Source: Planctomycetota bacterium
GTDB taxonomy: Bacteria > Planctomycetota > UBA1135
Direction: 5' to 3'
DNA length: 64,000 bases
NCBI GenBank assembly: GCA_004295085.1
Contig: SHNF01000002.1
Location: forward strand, 248,001 to 312,000
This document shows positions 1 through 9,005 of this stretch, one piece after another. The translations under genes and the position numbers were made by a program. Positions within the stretch are counted from its first letter, which is position 1; the number at the start of each line of letters is the position of its first letter. The notes under the pieces are model-generated. The model was given only the letters and a program-made list of their open reading frames with translations, was not told the DNA's origin and did no database searches.

Positions 1-66
1 TCGTTTCCATGCCCAAATCCTCCGCGAAGGCCAGAACACTGAGAAGATGGGGTCTGCCGGACCCTT
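1..66 (-). mobile_element. End of a second IS66-type element, running off the left edge
   Basis: Read on the minus strand from base 66, the sequence starts GTAAGGGTCCGGC, the same terminal repeat as the complete IS66 element at 6482-8956. The similarity continues through the TCTTCTCAG stretch to an ATGGAAACGA at 10-1, which matches the tnpA start of the complete copy. The rest of the element lies outside the window. The end differs at several positions, so it is a related copy and not an identical one. Confidence 0.7.
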
Positions 67-206
67 ACCTTTGACCAGACCGCAGACGCCACTCCTCAGC
101 TCCAAGAAAGTGCGAAAGACTCTGGACACTACCCGACTCGCATCGTGTCTCCATCGAAATCCTCGGCATTGCGCAGAGCCTTGAACAGATGCACACGGCC
201 AGAGGC
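67..206. other. Short gene-free stretch next to the IS66 end
   Basis: No credible coding region, repeat or RNA was recognised here. It separates the IS66 end from the toxin/immunity-like gene pair, and the antisense reading frames across it look like shadows. Confidence 0.4.
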
Positions 207-413
207 TCAGCGTGCTTCGCCCATCTTGTTCCGAATCGCCCGAAGCGATGCCCGAAACGCGCGAAACTCACTCTTCTCAAATCCTGTTCGAGTCGAGAAT
301 TCACTGTCCTGCAGCAACTCGAGTACTTCATTCAGCGCACTCAGAAAGAGGTCGACGTCGTCACTGGTTAATCGCACCGTGACATCCTTCGCTGTGGCCC
401 CCAGCTCTTCCAT
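207..413 (-). CDS. Small immunity-like protein paired with the toxin fragment
   Basis: This 68-residue acidic, probably helical protein has no signal peptide. Its ATG overlaps the stop of the preceding gene as TAATG, so the two are translationally coupled. Its size, acidity and position directly behind a nuclease-like toxin tip are typical of cognate immunity proteins of polymorphic toxins. Its middle contains DDVDLFLSALNEVLELL. Function is inferred from context only, and no named immunity family could be assigned. Confidence 0.5.
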   Translation of the reverse strand: MEELGATAKDVTVRLTSDDVDLFLSALNEVLELLQDSEFSTRTGFEKSEFRAFRASLRAIRNKMGEAR

Positions 414-877
414 TAGCGGAGCCCCTCAAAGTATGCGCGGCCGGTCGTCGGCCTGAAGGCTGTGCCACCATGGACGTCCGACGGGTTCCTGATGACCACA
501 GTTCCTGTTGCATCGTCCCAGAACGCCGATCTGCCGTTGCGCAGCTCTCGGAAGGCTGAGGGGTTGTTCATGATGTTCTCGATGTGTCTGGCAAACTGCC
601 CCCGAGCTGTGATCCCAACATCCGCGAAGTCTCCAGCGTGCTTACTGAGCGCATGACCACCGGCAATCTCTTGCGAGGCGAGCTGCTGACGCAATCGTGC
701 TGCTTGTGCGGCGCTCTTCGCTACGCCGCTTGGGGCATCGCTGGCGGCAGGTGCTGCATTGATGCACGTCTTAGCAATGTTCTGGATCTTGTCCGCGACT
801 TGCGCAAACCTCAGATTACGGCACGATCGTAATTCGCACCCCAGCCGAACCCAGCCTTGGGTTCTGCGGTAGACCAT
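413..877 (-). CDS. C-terminal tip of a polymorphic toxin, probably lacking its delivery part
   Basis: The last ~100 of 154 residues contain GGHALSKH, then FARHIENIMNNPS, RNGRSAFWDD, TGTVVIRNP, GGTAFRP and a closing AYFEGL. This His plus beta-rich pattern recalls RNase-like tips at the C-terminus of Rhs, WXG or filamentous toxins. The first ~20 codons overlap the end of the FG-GAP gene in another frame and have no clear ribosome binding site, so the real start is doubtful. The module is probably an orphan tip left after loss of the large carrier protein. Toxin activity is an inference from motif layout and the adjacent immunity-like gene. Confidence 0.5.
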   Translation of the reverse strand: MVYRRTQGWVRLGCELRSCRNLRFAQVADKIQNIAKTCINAAPAASDAPSGVAKSAAQAARLRQQLASQEIAGGHALSKHAGDFADVGITARGQFARHIENIMNNPSAFRELRNGRSAFWDDATGTVVIRNPSDVHGGTAFRPTTGRAYFEGLR

Positions 878-2441
878 AGCTCAAGGCAGCAAAGCGCAGC
901 ATTTTGCCGACCATCCCGGCAGCTTGCCCTGGCGCCAGAGTAGCAGTCGCTATGGCGTCCCCATTGGCATCGAGAACGCCTTCCGTGCTCGAGAAGAATC
1001 CGGGGGGGTTCATCAGCATCCGCCGAAACGCTGGCGAATCCACGAGTGGAATGTAAGTACCTCCGCGGGCCATTTCTCCAGGAGCATCTGCTGACGCCAA
1101 CAACCGCCAGCGCTCACCTGCCTCGGTGACAGGGAAGTCGAGGGTAAATGTCACCGTGCCTCCAGCACTAGAGTCTACCTCATGCGGAGAGACAGTCAAA
1201 TAGGAGTTAAGTTCATAGACAAAGACCGAGCCTGACTGAGAGCCGGTGTAGCTGCCGCCAAATGCGAAGCTTAAGAGATCGCTCAACCCGTCGCCATTGA
1301 TATCGGGCGCGCTTGCCACTGACCATCCAAGGAAGTCCGCGGCTGACTGACCGACGATCCGACTCAACAATCTTCCGTTAATGCCTGAGTATATGAATAG
1401 ACCACCCTGGCGCGTGACCCCACCATTTGGTGCGCCGACTACCACATCACCATATCCATCGCCGTTCACATCTCCTGCGGACCCTACGTCGTAGCCAAAG
1501 TAGTCATGGTCGACGGCATCGCCTTCTAGCTCGAACAGCAACGAACCGCCCGCACCAGAATACACGTATGCCTTACCGCTCCGCATAATAGGCTGCACCG
1601 AGGAAGCTCCTACGACGAAGTCGTTGACGCCATCACGGTCCAAATCCCCAACGTTTGCAACCGAACGTCCGAAGTCATCGTTCGTTTGAACATGAAACAG
1701 CCGATAAATCATAGAACCGTTGAGCCCTGAGAACACAATTACTGAGCCTCCCTGATACGAATCGGAAATGGCGAAATCGGGAACACCATCACCATTTACA
1801 TCACCAAGGCCATCTCCACTTCCAGCATTGATCGCGGTAGCCGTTCCGAGGATCAGTAGCTGTGCGCCTGTGCGACCGGAATAAACAAAGCTGGCGCCGC
1901 CGCCAGGAAAAAAGAGATCACTGTTCCCAGCACCGACCAGCACATCTTCAATAGCGTCGCCGTCTACGTCCCCTGCCCGGGCAACGAACTTACCAAACTC
2001 CGCAGAGATTTCTGCACTATGCCATTCCCACAGCACGGAGGCATCCGCTCCAGAGTAGACATATACAGCGCCGCCGGGTGGCTCCGTCAATGCACCTGCG
2101 GCAAAATCCTGGAACCCATCCACGTTCAGATCACTGAGCGCCGCAACGTCATATCCCAATGTAGCATCATGCACTGCACCAACCATGCTATAGATGATTG
2201 CTCCAGTCCCGCCAGAATAGACGCTGACAGATCCCTCCTGGCCCAGAGTGAAGTCCTGAAACGGTGCGCCCACGATGAGCTCGGAGGCGCCATCCCCATC
2301 AAGGTCCTGAATGCCCGCTAGACCATGGCCGTACTGGTCACCCAGCGCTGTACCATCGAAGCGCCAAGCAGTCGACCATGTTCCACCAACCTGTTGGAGG
2401 ACAGGCACGACGAAGAGCAAGAGAGGTGCAATCATGACCAT
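816..2441 (-). CDS. Secreted FG-GAP repeat beta-propeller protein (copy 1)
   Basis: This 541-residue protein begins with a hydrophobic signal peptide (about residues 1-20). It continues with six or seven FG-GAP/integrin-alpha-like repeats that carry calcium-binding loops such as DLDGDG, DVNGDG and DINGDG (about 40-410). The last ~130 residues form a beta-rich domain that recurs in other secreted proteins of this window. Such propellers usually act outside the cell in binding or adhesion. The ATG overlaps the stop of the G8 gene as TAATG, so both are expected on one transcript. A close paralogue in the same setting lies at 9122-10744. The ligand is unknown. Confidence 0.85.
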   Translation of the reverse strand: MVMIAPLLLFVVPVLQQVGGTWSTAWRFDGTALGDQYGHGLAGIQDLDGDGASELIVGAPFQDFTLGQEGSVSVYSGGTGAIIYSMVGAVHDATLGYDVAALSDLNVDGFQDFAAGALTEPPGGAVYVYSGADASVLWEWHSAEISAEFGKFVARAGDVDGDAIEDVLVGAGNSDLFFPGGGASFVYSGRTGAQLLILGTATAINAGSGDGLGDVNGDGVPDFAISDSYQGGSVIVFSGLNGSMIYRLFHVQTNDDFGRSVANVGDLDRDGVNDFVVGASSVQPIMRSGKAYVYSGAGGSLLFELEGDAVDHDYFGYDVGSAGDVNGDGYGDVVVGAPNGGVTRQGGLFIYSGINGRLLSRIVGQSAADFLGWSVASAPDINGDGLSDLLSFAFGGSYTGSQSGSVFVYELNSYLTVSPHEVDSSAGGTVTFTLDFPVTEAGERWRLLASADAPGEMARGGTYIPLVDSPAFRRMLMNPPGFFSSTEGVLDANGDAIATATLAPGQAAGMVGKMLRFAALSYGLPQNPRLGSAGVRITIVP

Positions 2442-5400
2442 TACCGTAAGTCTACGGCGACCCAGTTGAACGTTCCATCGGTGGCAGGCGTGAGCGAGTT
2501 GGGGTCATTCTCCGCTGTAAGCTTCAGGTAAAGGCGGCCCGCAGTAACATCGTAGAAATAGGCATTCTCAGCCGTGCTCTGAATGACATCATCGTCGCTG
2601 TTCTCTTGCACTAACGTCATATGAAGAGCGCTGGTGATGAGGAGCGGGCCGTTCTTCTTCACAGGCACCTCCAAGTAGATGACCTCTCCCTCCCGTTCTG
2701 CAAAATAGTAGTTGATTCGCATCACCGAAGGGAAGACGTCGGTAAGAGGAGGATTCATAGTCGGGTCGGTAACCATTTCTGCAGTGTAGTAGTGCTGATC
2801 CACATTCGCGGCTTGATAATCTGTCCCAGTGGAGAGGTTGAAAATGAACTTGGGCACAAGTCGTTCGTCCTGCTCAAATATGATGGAACACGCATACGTC
2901 TCACCAAGCGTCGGTGAACCTGCGGGATCAAACTTCCGCTTAACCAAAAGGTAATTCGGGTCGTCGCTGGGATTCATGTTTGGGTGGAAGTTAATGTCGC
3001 TGCCATTGGCGTCTACCGCCTCATTCACACGTAGCGAAACCTGCGCGTAGTCCACCGCGGAGTCCGGAACCCACCACCCATTTCTTCCCTCTTGCCCGTA
3101 GAGGTTATTCTCAAAGACCGCACTCGTGATCCCTTCAACGAGAAACGTAGTGGTCGCTGCAGTCGTTTCGCGTTGACCATCGGGGATGAAGTACCCAGCT
3201 GTATCAGTCGGGCCGGGAGTCAGCATGCCGTCGGGATCGTACAAGAGCGTGTTGTGGACCTGTGCTGACCGCGGATCGCCGTCTCGGAAAAACAGCTCGC
3301 GCTCTACGTTGACAAACGTGAGTTCGTTGCTCTGAGCATCCTTCCGTATCTCGTTTCGAGGGTCCGTCCCCCATGCGGATGCCTTGGCGACGTTACAGAA
3401 GGCACCAGACATGCGGTACGCATCAGGAAACGGATCCCCGGTGTTCGGCTGATTCTGAAGTGGGTCAATCAGCAGGTCATTGAAGTTGGCGAAGCGGCAC
3501 TTCTCAATCTCATTGAACCCGTCATAGAGTTCAATACCCGACAGGATATCCCACCGCTCCTCATGGACCTCCTCGCCGTTCTCTGCGTAGATGTGCGGCT
3601 GCGGCAGACTTCGGCCAGCGCCATCCTCGGTGAGACTGTACTGGCTTGAATCCCCGACGTTATCCGTCTCGCCCACAAAGGTGCAGTCAGAAATGAGGAA
3701 GTGGCCTGTGCCCGGCTCTCTAACACCGAAGGTCGCCGGATAGAGGCCAGAACGGTTATCGGCCATCTTGCATCCTCTAACCTCTACCTCGCCTGTAGTG
3801 CGAATCCACATGCCATGCCACCGGCACTTATACGCAAGCGAGTTCGTGAAAGTGTGCGGTACCAGAGCTAGGGGGTTCGTGGGGTCGACTCGTCTGTTGC
3901 CCGTGTTCTGAAAGACCCCAAAGCCTCGCTTATGAACGCCGCCATCGCCACAAGAATGGGCGACGTTGTCATCGAAGTACGGTTCGTTCTCATCTTCTCC
4001 CACCGTCCACTCGGTAGCGGCTGCAGGATCAAACCAGAAGCCTGCAAAGCTAGCGCCGGCAGCATGATTGCCCGAGATCCGATTCATCGGACTTACAAAG
4101 TAGAAGGATGACGGGAATTCATCCTCTATGATTGCCGGCCGGGTGCAGCCGCAGCCATCTGGCTCAGGGCTGGGCGTATAGTCCACATCCATTGCTTCGT
4201 TCTTGAGGACGAGGTTGTTGCGGACCAGACAGTCGCGCGCCATCTCATCCTGAAAGTACATGGCGTGGCCCAGAACCTTGTAGATGACATTGCGCTCAAT
4301 GCACAGGTCTTGCGTCTCGTGAACCACCAGGCCACGGTTGAACGTGTCATGGATCGAGCAGTTCATGACCACCCAAGTCTTGGTATCTCCGGCTGGCCCA
4401 AGGTCACCCATCTTATGAAAGTGAACGGGATACCGGTCCTCAACGCCTTCACGGCCAAGGTACCTAAACTCCGTGGCCACCAGACGAATGGAAGGCGTAC
4501 GGGCGCCGTTTCCGCGGTCAGTCCCGGGATGGAAGTACATGTGCGGGTACCAGTCCTCGAGCGCCACGTTGGGGTTGTCAGGAAGCCTCTCGCCCTCCAC
4601 AACAACATTGCGGTTCAGGACGGCCACCTCGGCGCGCTCATCAATCTCCCACTCTGCACCACTCGCAGAAAGCTCTTTCTCGCCATAGTGGCTGACGGTG
4701 AACATGCTGCCAGTCGTTAGCGCGACCGTCGCCAGTCCGGATCCATCGGTGATGCCATTGAAGAACTTTCTCTCGGCTTGGTTCTGATCGAAGTCCGTCG
4801 ACGCAACAACGAGCTCGGCAGTTCCTCCTCCTGGTGGGAGCCAGTTAAGGAGTTCGGGACCGCTGCTGTTATTGTTTCCATCCACTACCAAGCTCGTCGC
4901 ATTCCGCGCGATTGTGTGCTGATCGGTTACCTGCGTCCAGACCGGATAGGGATCCTTCCCGAACAGACGGAGCGTTGCACCGTCCTCCACGACAAATCCG
5001 TGGTCCATGAGGGCACAGATCGTGTCCTCATGCAAGAGATCGCTGCTGGTCTCATCGGGCTCTATGAGGTAGTAATCGGAGCTACAGTCAGGAGGAGGCG
5101 CGTCAGTGACGAGGCGTATTGTGGCGAACCCTGGGTACCGGTCGGTCAGAGTTCCGATCTGCAGATTGGCGCACGGGCCCGTAAGCAGGATGCTCGCGGC
5201 CTCCAACGTGATCGGAACACTGGCGTTCTTGTCAAAAACAAGATGACCTTCCACGCGGAGCAGGTTCAAGGGCTCCGCAACTGTCCAGAGCACGTCGTGA
5301 TCGAGATAGATGAGGTATCCCGGCAGGATGCGCAGAACGCCTTCAACGGGATCATAGTGGTTAGCCCAGTACTGGTCCCAGGTCTGCATGGTTGTCGTCT

Positions 5401-5533
5401 GCGTTCCCGCGCACGCCAGATTCGTCGGAGGATCGAGCGGCATCGTATTTGGCGGCGCTTGCGCGGAACGAAGGCTGGGCGCAACGAGGGTCAACAGGAG
5501 GCTGGCCAGGGGCAGGCTTCTTACAGGTTCCAT
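2441..5533 (-). CDS. Secreted G8-domain / parallel beta-helix protein
   Basis: This 1030-residue protein is read from the ATG at 5533, where a clean signal peptide begins (MEPVRSLPLASLLLTL, ending near SAQA). An upstream extension in the same frame was rejected because it would bury that signal. The N-terminal third resembles a G8 domain, the fold of CEMIP/TMEM2 and fibrocystin-like proteins. A parallel beta-helix follows with repeated asparagine-rich turns (NCSIHDTFN, RNVIYKV, VRNNLVLKN). The family acts extracellularly, often on polysaccharides, but no catalytic residues can be assigned. It is the first gene of a coupled pair with the FG-GAP gene. Only the C-terminus of its paralogue survives, at 10744-10941. 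Confidence 0.75.
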   Translation of the reverse strand: MEPVRSLPLASLLLTLVAPSLRSAQAPPNTMPLDPPTNLACAGTQTTTMQTWDQYWANHYDPVEGVLRILPGYLIYLDHDVLWTVAEPLNLLRVEGHLVFDKNASVPITLEAASILLTGPCANLQIGTLTDRYPGFATIRLVTDAPPPDCSSDYYLIEPDETSSDLLHEDTICALMDHGFVVEDGATLRLFGKDPYPVWTQVTDQHTIARNATSLVVDGNNNSSGPELLNWLPPGGGTAELVVASTDFDQNQAERKFFNGITDGSGLATVALTTGSMFTVSHYGEKELSASGAEWEIDERAEVAVLNRNVVVEGERLPDNPNVALEDWYPHMYFHPGTDRGNGARTPSIRLVATEFRYLGREGVEDRYPVHFHKMGDLGPAGDTKTWVVMNCSIHDTFNRGLVVHETQDLCIERNVIYKVLGHAMYFQDEMARDCLVRNNLVLKNEAMDVDYTPSPEPDGCGCTRPAIIEDEFPSSFYFVSPMNRISGNHAAGASFAGFWFDPAAATEWTVGEDENEPYFDDNVAHSCGDGGVHKRGFGVFQNTGNRRVDPTNPLALVPHTFTNSLAYKCRWHGMWIRTTGEVEVRGCKMADNRSGLYPATFGVREPGTGHFLISDCTFVGETDNVGDSSQYSLTEDGAGRSLPQPHIYAENGEEVHEERWDILSGIELYDGFNEIEKCRFANFNDLLIDPLQNQPNTGDPFPDAYRMSGAFCNVAKASAWGTDPRNEIRKDAQSNELTFVNVERELFFRDGDPRSAQVHNTLLYDPDGMLTPGPTDTAGYFIPDGQRETTAATTTFLVEGITSAVFENNLYGQEGRNGWWVPDSAVDYAQVSLRVNEAVDANGSDINFHPNMNPSDDPNYLLVKRKFDPAGSPTLGETYACSIIFEQDERLVPKFIFNLSTGTDYQAANVDQHYYTAEMVTDPTMNPPLTDVFPSVMRINYYFAEREGEVIYLEVPVKKNGPLLITSALHMTLVQENSDDDVIQSTAENAYFYDVTAGRLYLKLTAENDPNSLTPATDGTFNWVAVDLR

Positions 5534-6087
5534 GTCCGGGTGAGTCGTAGGAGGGAGGCCACTGAATAACTCGAACAGCTGGCTGGTTGCGGCCTTTTCC
5601 AGTCGAGTCCTTCGTTGGTGAACCGGTGAGTATATCCGAGGATGCCGCCGATCGTCAATGAGCGGCCGAGAGGCACTGACAAACGGCTCCAAGTAGCCGA
5701 GCAGAAACCAGCTTGGAGCTGAAGGAGTGCAGCCGAGCAGGCTGTTGAGAAACGGGCTGCGTGGGCGGTATTCCGGGCTTTCTTGTCGCTCTCACGCGGT
5801 CAGCGGCTTGAAGATGCGCTCCACATGGCCCCGCATCGCTGGTGCTGGGACCGCGTGGGCGATCTCCTCCATCGTGTCCGTGTAGCACTCCGTGGAGCGT
5901 CCAGGTGCTGGGCGAACACGAAACCCGCGCCAGCAGAAGGCGATCGCGGCGGCGCGGCAGCCCGGGGCCAGGGAACCGCGGCTGGGCTTGAGTTCAGGGC
6001 TCCGATGAGCTGGCCACAGGTTCCAGAGCCTGTGCCGCTTGCTTTTCAGGGTAACTGCTGCCCAGTCACCCCGAAAGTTGAACGTTT

Positions 6088-6139
6088 GCGTTCGTTTTTC
6101 CGGGGTGATTGCCCACCGGTCACCCCCATTAGCGAACGC
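6088..6139. repeat. Palindromic repeat unit (GCGTTCG...CGAACGC)
   Basis: GCGTTCG at 6088-6094 pairs with CGAACGC at 6133-6139. Between them GGGGTGAT pairs with GTCACCCC around a short loop. The nested layout is the same as in the units at 6393 and 9006. Confidence 0.6.
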
Positions 6140-6392
6140 GCCGCGGTGCGTCTCTCCGTCGCGACTGGGGAGCCAGTCACACGAGGCCCGGCGGAGCGAT
6201 TCTGCCGGGCCTTGGTTTTTCGAGCCGCGAAGCGACCGCGCAAACCACGACGACGCCAAGACTTGCGCACGCTGTTTTTCGAGGCTTCCTCGACCACTCA
6301 AACGGTGCAGCGTGCGCATGTCGGAGTGATTGGACCCCCGAGTGGGACTTGAACTCTCCGTGGCTCTCGAATCGTGCTCTTAAGGCAGAGAA

Positions 6393-6433
6393 GTTCGCGT
6401 CGCGATTGGCACCCCAGTCGCGACGGCGCGAAC
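6393..6433. repeat. Palindromic repeat unit (GTTCGCG...CGCGAAC)
   Basis: The arms GTTCGCGTCGCGATTGG and CCAGTCGCGACGGCGCGAAC pair with one bulge around a CACC loop. A near copy sits at 9006-9046 on the other side of the IS66 insertion. The pattern is typical of REP/BIME-like elements. Confidence 0.65.
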
Positions 6434-6473
6434 ATCGGCATTCAAAACGGCCGCTCAGCGTTCTGGAGTACAC

Positions 6474-6481
6474 GCTGCACC
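6474..6481. repeat. Target-site duplication of the IS66 element (left copy)
   Basis: The 8-bp sequence GCTGCACC lies directly outside the left terminal repeat and recurs directly outside the right one at 8957-8964. IS66-family elements make 8-bp duplications. Confidence 0.9.
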
Positions 6482-6539
6482 GTAAGGGTTCGGCCATCTG
6501 CGTCTTCTCAGGGTGGGCCGATGCGGCGAGGATCTCGGC

Positions 6540-6878
6540 ATGGAAACGAAATCCGAGCCGAGGAGTTCCCTGCGCGCAAGCTCGCTGGATGAGCGAGCCG
6601 CTTACTACCGCGAGCTGCTGGCCGAGCACGCAGCGAGCGGCGTGGGCCTGAAGAAGTTCGCGGAAGGCAAAGGCGTCCCGTACACGACGCTGCAGTACTG
6701 GAAGCAGCGCGGGCGGCGGTCGAGAGCCAAGGCCCCCTTTGCCGAGGTGCAGGTGTCACCGCCGCCGGCGGTGACCATGTTCGAGCTCGGCCTGGGCCAG
6801 GACCGCAGCCTGCGTATCCCCCACGGTTTCGACGCTGCCGAGCTGCGACGCCTGATGGCGGCATTGCAGGCATGCTGA
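6540..6878 (+). CDS. tnpA: IS66 accessory protein TnpA
   Basis: This 112-residue protein has a helix-turn-helix-like N-terminal half ([19 protein letters not shown]) typical of the first IS66 gene. The ATG at 6540 matches the ATGGAAACGA preserved in the second IS66 end at the window start, so it is preferred over an upstream alternative. The stop overlaps the tnpB start (ATGCTGA), suggesting coupled translation. TnpA is needed for IS66 transposition, but its exact biochemical role is not established. Confidence 0.85.
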   Translation: METKSEPRSSLRASSLDERAAYYRELLAEHAASGVGLKKFAEGKGVPYTTLQYWKQRGRRSRAKAPFAEVQVSPPPAVTMFELGLGQDRSLRIPHGFDAAELRRLMAALQAC

Positions 6879-7231
6879 GCCTGCCGGCGACGGCTCGTGT
6901 CTTCGTGGCGGTGGAGCCGCTGGACATGCGCAAGTCCTTCGACACCCTGGCAGCCGCCACCGAGTCGATTCTGCGCCAGGACCCATACTCCGGCCACGTG
7001 TTCGTGTTCAGCAATCGGCGCCACGACCGGGTGAAGATCCTGTTCTGGGACGAGTCGGGCTTCTGGCTGTTTGCCAAGCGCCTGGAGCGCGGGAGCTTCG
7101 CCTGGCCGTCGCGGGCGGTGGCGGAAGGAGGACGGGTGGAGATGCGCGGGGAGGAGCTGACGCTGCTCTTGAGTGGGATTGATCTGCGGGGTGCGCGCAA
7201 GCGGCGCTGGTACGAGCGGATGAGCGCGTAG
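6872..7231 (+). CDS. tnpB: IS66 accessory protein TnpB
   Basis: This 119-residue protein carries the usual TnpB signature: [15 protein letters not shown] near the start, then [19 protein letters not shown] and [11 protein letters not shown]. Length and motifs match the IS66 Orf2 family. It overlaps tnpA by seven bases and is followed by tnpC after a 58-base gap. It is required together with TnpA and TnpC for transposition, and its molecular role is unclear. Confidence 0.9.
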   Translation: MLSLPATARVFVAVEPLDMRKSFDTLAAATESILRQDPYSGHVFVFSNRRHDRVKILFWDESGFWLFAKRLERGSFAWPSRAVAEGGRVEMRGEELTLLLSGIDLRGARKRRWYERMSA

Positions 7232-7289
7232 CGCAGGAAGTTGCATTTCTACTTGCATCCCGCGCACGCACGCGCATACAGTCGCGAGC

Positions 7290-8882
7290 GTGAGTAAGGC
7301 GGCGCTGCTGGCGGAAGTGACGCGACTGCGCGCAGAGAATCAGCGCCTTACGATTGCACGCCGCGAGCAGGAAGAGCGGCTGCAGCAGCAGGTGCGCGAG
7401 CTGAGCGCACACGCCGAGTCTCAGCAGCAGGAGATCGAGTACCTGCGACAGTTGTGCGAGGAGTACCGGCGGCGGATCTACGGGCGCAGCAGCGAGCGGC
7501 TCCAGGACGGCCAGCTCCTGCTCGAGTTCGCCGCGGACGGCAAGACCGAGGAGATCACGCCGCCGGCGCACGTGGAAGAAGCCCCCGACGACGAGGGCCC
7601 GGCCTACCGGAGGAAGAAGGGGGCGCACGGCAGGATGCCCCTGCCGGCGCACCTGCGCCGCGAGCGCATCGAGTACCTGCCGCCGGAGAAGGACCGCACC
7701 TGCTCCTGCTGCGGTCAGCCGATGACGCCGATCGGAGAGGAGGTCACCGAGGAGCTGGACTACGTCCCGGCCTCCTTCCTGGTCCGCGAGCACGTGCGGC
7801 CCAAGTTCGCCTGCTCCAAGTGCCAGGAGGGCGTGGTGATCGCGCCTCTGCCGGACCGCCCGATCGAGAAGGGCAGGATGGGCCCGGGCTTGCTGGCCCA
7901 CATCGTGGTCAGCAAGTATGCCGACCACCTGCCGCTGCACCGCCAGGAAGGGATCTACCGCCGGGACGGCCTGGAGCTGAGCAAGTCCACGCTGTGCGAC
8001 GGCGTGGCTGACGTGGCCGAGCTGATGCAACCGGTCTACGAGCAGCTCCGCAAGCAAGTCCTGGCCTCGAAGGCGATCCAGACCGACGACACGCCGGTGC
8101 TGCTGCGCCACGACGCCGAGGCCAAGAGCTCGAAGCGCTGCTTCCTGTTCGCCTACGGCGGGGACGGCCGGGACTGGGTGTACGAATTCACGAGCTCGCG
8201 GTCCCGGGCCGGGCCGCTGGACTTCTTCGGGGACTACCACGGCTACGGCCAGGCGGACGCCTGGGGCGGCTACGACGAGCTGTTCCGGAGCCGGCCGGTG
8301 ATCGAGGTCGGCTGCTGGGCCCATGCGCGCCGCTACTTCGTCGAGGCGCTGAGCACGGCGCCGCAGGACGCGGCCTGGACGCTGGCGCTGATCCGGGAGC
8401 TGTACCAGGTCGAGGACGGGGCCAGAGACCTGAGCGCGGAGGAGCGCCGGCAGCGGCGTCAGGGGCGCTCGCGCGCGGTGCTGGGTCTGATCGAGGAGCA
8501 CCTGCGCCGGCTGGAGGCCACGGTCTTGCCGAAGAGTCCGCTCGGCAAGGCGGTCCGCTATGCACTGGGCAACTGGCAGGCGCTGAGCCGCTATCTCGAG
8601 GACGGCGACCTGAAGATCGACAACAACGGCGCCGAGAACGCGCTGCGGGGCGTGGCCGTAGGCCGGAAGAACTGGCTGTTCGCCGGCAGCCGCGACGGCG
8701 GCCAGCGCGCGGCGGTGCTGTACTCCCTGATCTACACCTGCAAGGTCAACGGCGTCGAGCCCTTCGCCTACCTGCGCGACGTCATCGCGCGCGTCAACAC
8801 CCACCCCATGAGCCGCATCGAGGAGCTCACGCCGCGCGGGTGGAAGGCGGCTCAAGCCACGGCGGCTGCGCAGACCGCCTGA
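7290..8882 (+). CDS. tnpC: IS66 transposase TnpC
   Basis: This 530-residue DDE transposase starts with GTG. It has an N-terminal leucine-zipper-like coiled coil (about 1-60), then an IS66 zinc-binding region with CSCCGQPM (near 137) and FACSKCQEG (near 173). The catalytic domain has QTDDTPVLL (near 264), DAWGGYDELF (near 322) and NNGAENALRG (near 445), which hold the acidic triad. The IS66 C-terminal tail is present. No frameshift or stop is seen, so the enzyme should be functional. Confidence 0.92.
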   Translation: MSKAALLAEVTRLRAENQRLTIARREQEERLQQQVRELSAHAESQQQEIEYLRQLCEEYRRRIYGRSSERLQDGQLLLEFAADGKTEEITPPAHVEEAPDDEGPAYRRKKGAHGRMPLPAHLRRERIEYLPPEKDRTCSCCGQPMTPIGEEVTEELDYVPASFLVREHVRPKFACSKCQEGVVIAPLPDRPIEKGRMGPGLLAHIVVSKYADHLPLHRQEGIYRRDGLELSKSTLCDGVADVAELMQPVYEQLRKQVLASKAIQTDDTPVLLRHDAEAKSSKRCFLFAYGGDGRDWVYEFTSSRSRAGPLDFFGDYHGYGQADAWGGYDELFRSRPVIEVGCWAHARRYFVEALSTAPQDAAWTLALIRELYQVEDGARDLSAEERRQRRQGRSRAVLGLIEEHLRRLEATVLPKSPLGKAVRYALGNWQALSRYLEDGDLKIDNNGAENALRGVAVGRKNWLFAGSRDGGQRAAVLYSLIYTCKVNGVEPFAYLRDVIARVNTHPMSRIEELTPRGWKAAQATAAAQTA

Positions 8883-8965
8883 GGCGGCTGCGGTAATAAC
8901 GCCATCAGGTCAGCAAGCAGCTCGCGCGAGTGCCATGCACTCTGCCGGACCCTTACGCTGCACCT

Positions 8966-8986
8966 GTCACTGCTGCCGCGAAGCGG
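8966..8986 (+). repeat. 21-bp dispersed repeat (copy also at 17114-17134)
   Basis: The string starting GTCACTGCTGCC and ending GCGAAGCGG occurs identically at 17114-17134. A few preceding bases are also similar (GCTGCACCT against GCTGTACCC). The IS66 target duplication touches this copy. It may be the end of an undefined repeat family. Confidence 0.55.
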
Positions 8987-9005
8987 CTTCGTTCAAGGCC
9001 GAAAA

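Larger units (their letters stand above)
5534..6473. other. Intergenic region carrying palindromic repeats
   Basis: No convincing gene lies here. Bases 5990-6435 hold several palindromes built on the same core: a CCAGTCAC or CCAGTCGCGA arm facing TGACTGG- or TCGCGATTGG-like arms, often enclosed by GTTCGCG/CGCGAAC. Open frames across the segment are palindrome artefacts. One minus-strand frame ending at 5792 may be a decayed gene end, but nothing was recognised. Confidence 0.5.
6482..8956 (+). mobile_element. Complete IS66-family insertion sequence
   Basis: The 2475-bp element is bounded by inverted repeats: GTAAGGGTTCGGC at 6482 and GCCGGACCCTTAC ending at 8956. Perfect 8-bp direct repeats flank it. 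It carries the three IS66 genes tnpA, tnpB and tnpC in order. Intact genes plus an undamaged target duplication suggest a recent, possibly active insertion. It landed within the palindromic-repeat region, next to a 21-bp sequence that also occurs at 17114. Confidence 0.9.

Noticed and set aside
5792..6319. 175-aa minus-strand frame in the repeat region
   Set aside because: Most of it translates palindromic repeats. Only the last ~25 codons look protein-like, and they match nothing that I recognise.
7008..8855. 615-aa minus-strand frame over IS66 tnpC
   Set aside because: Shadow of the transposase, with no motifs and the typical Ala/Arg/Leu bias of antisense GC-rich DNA.
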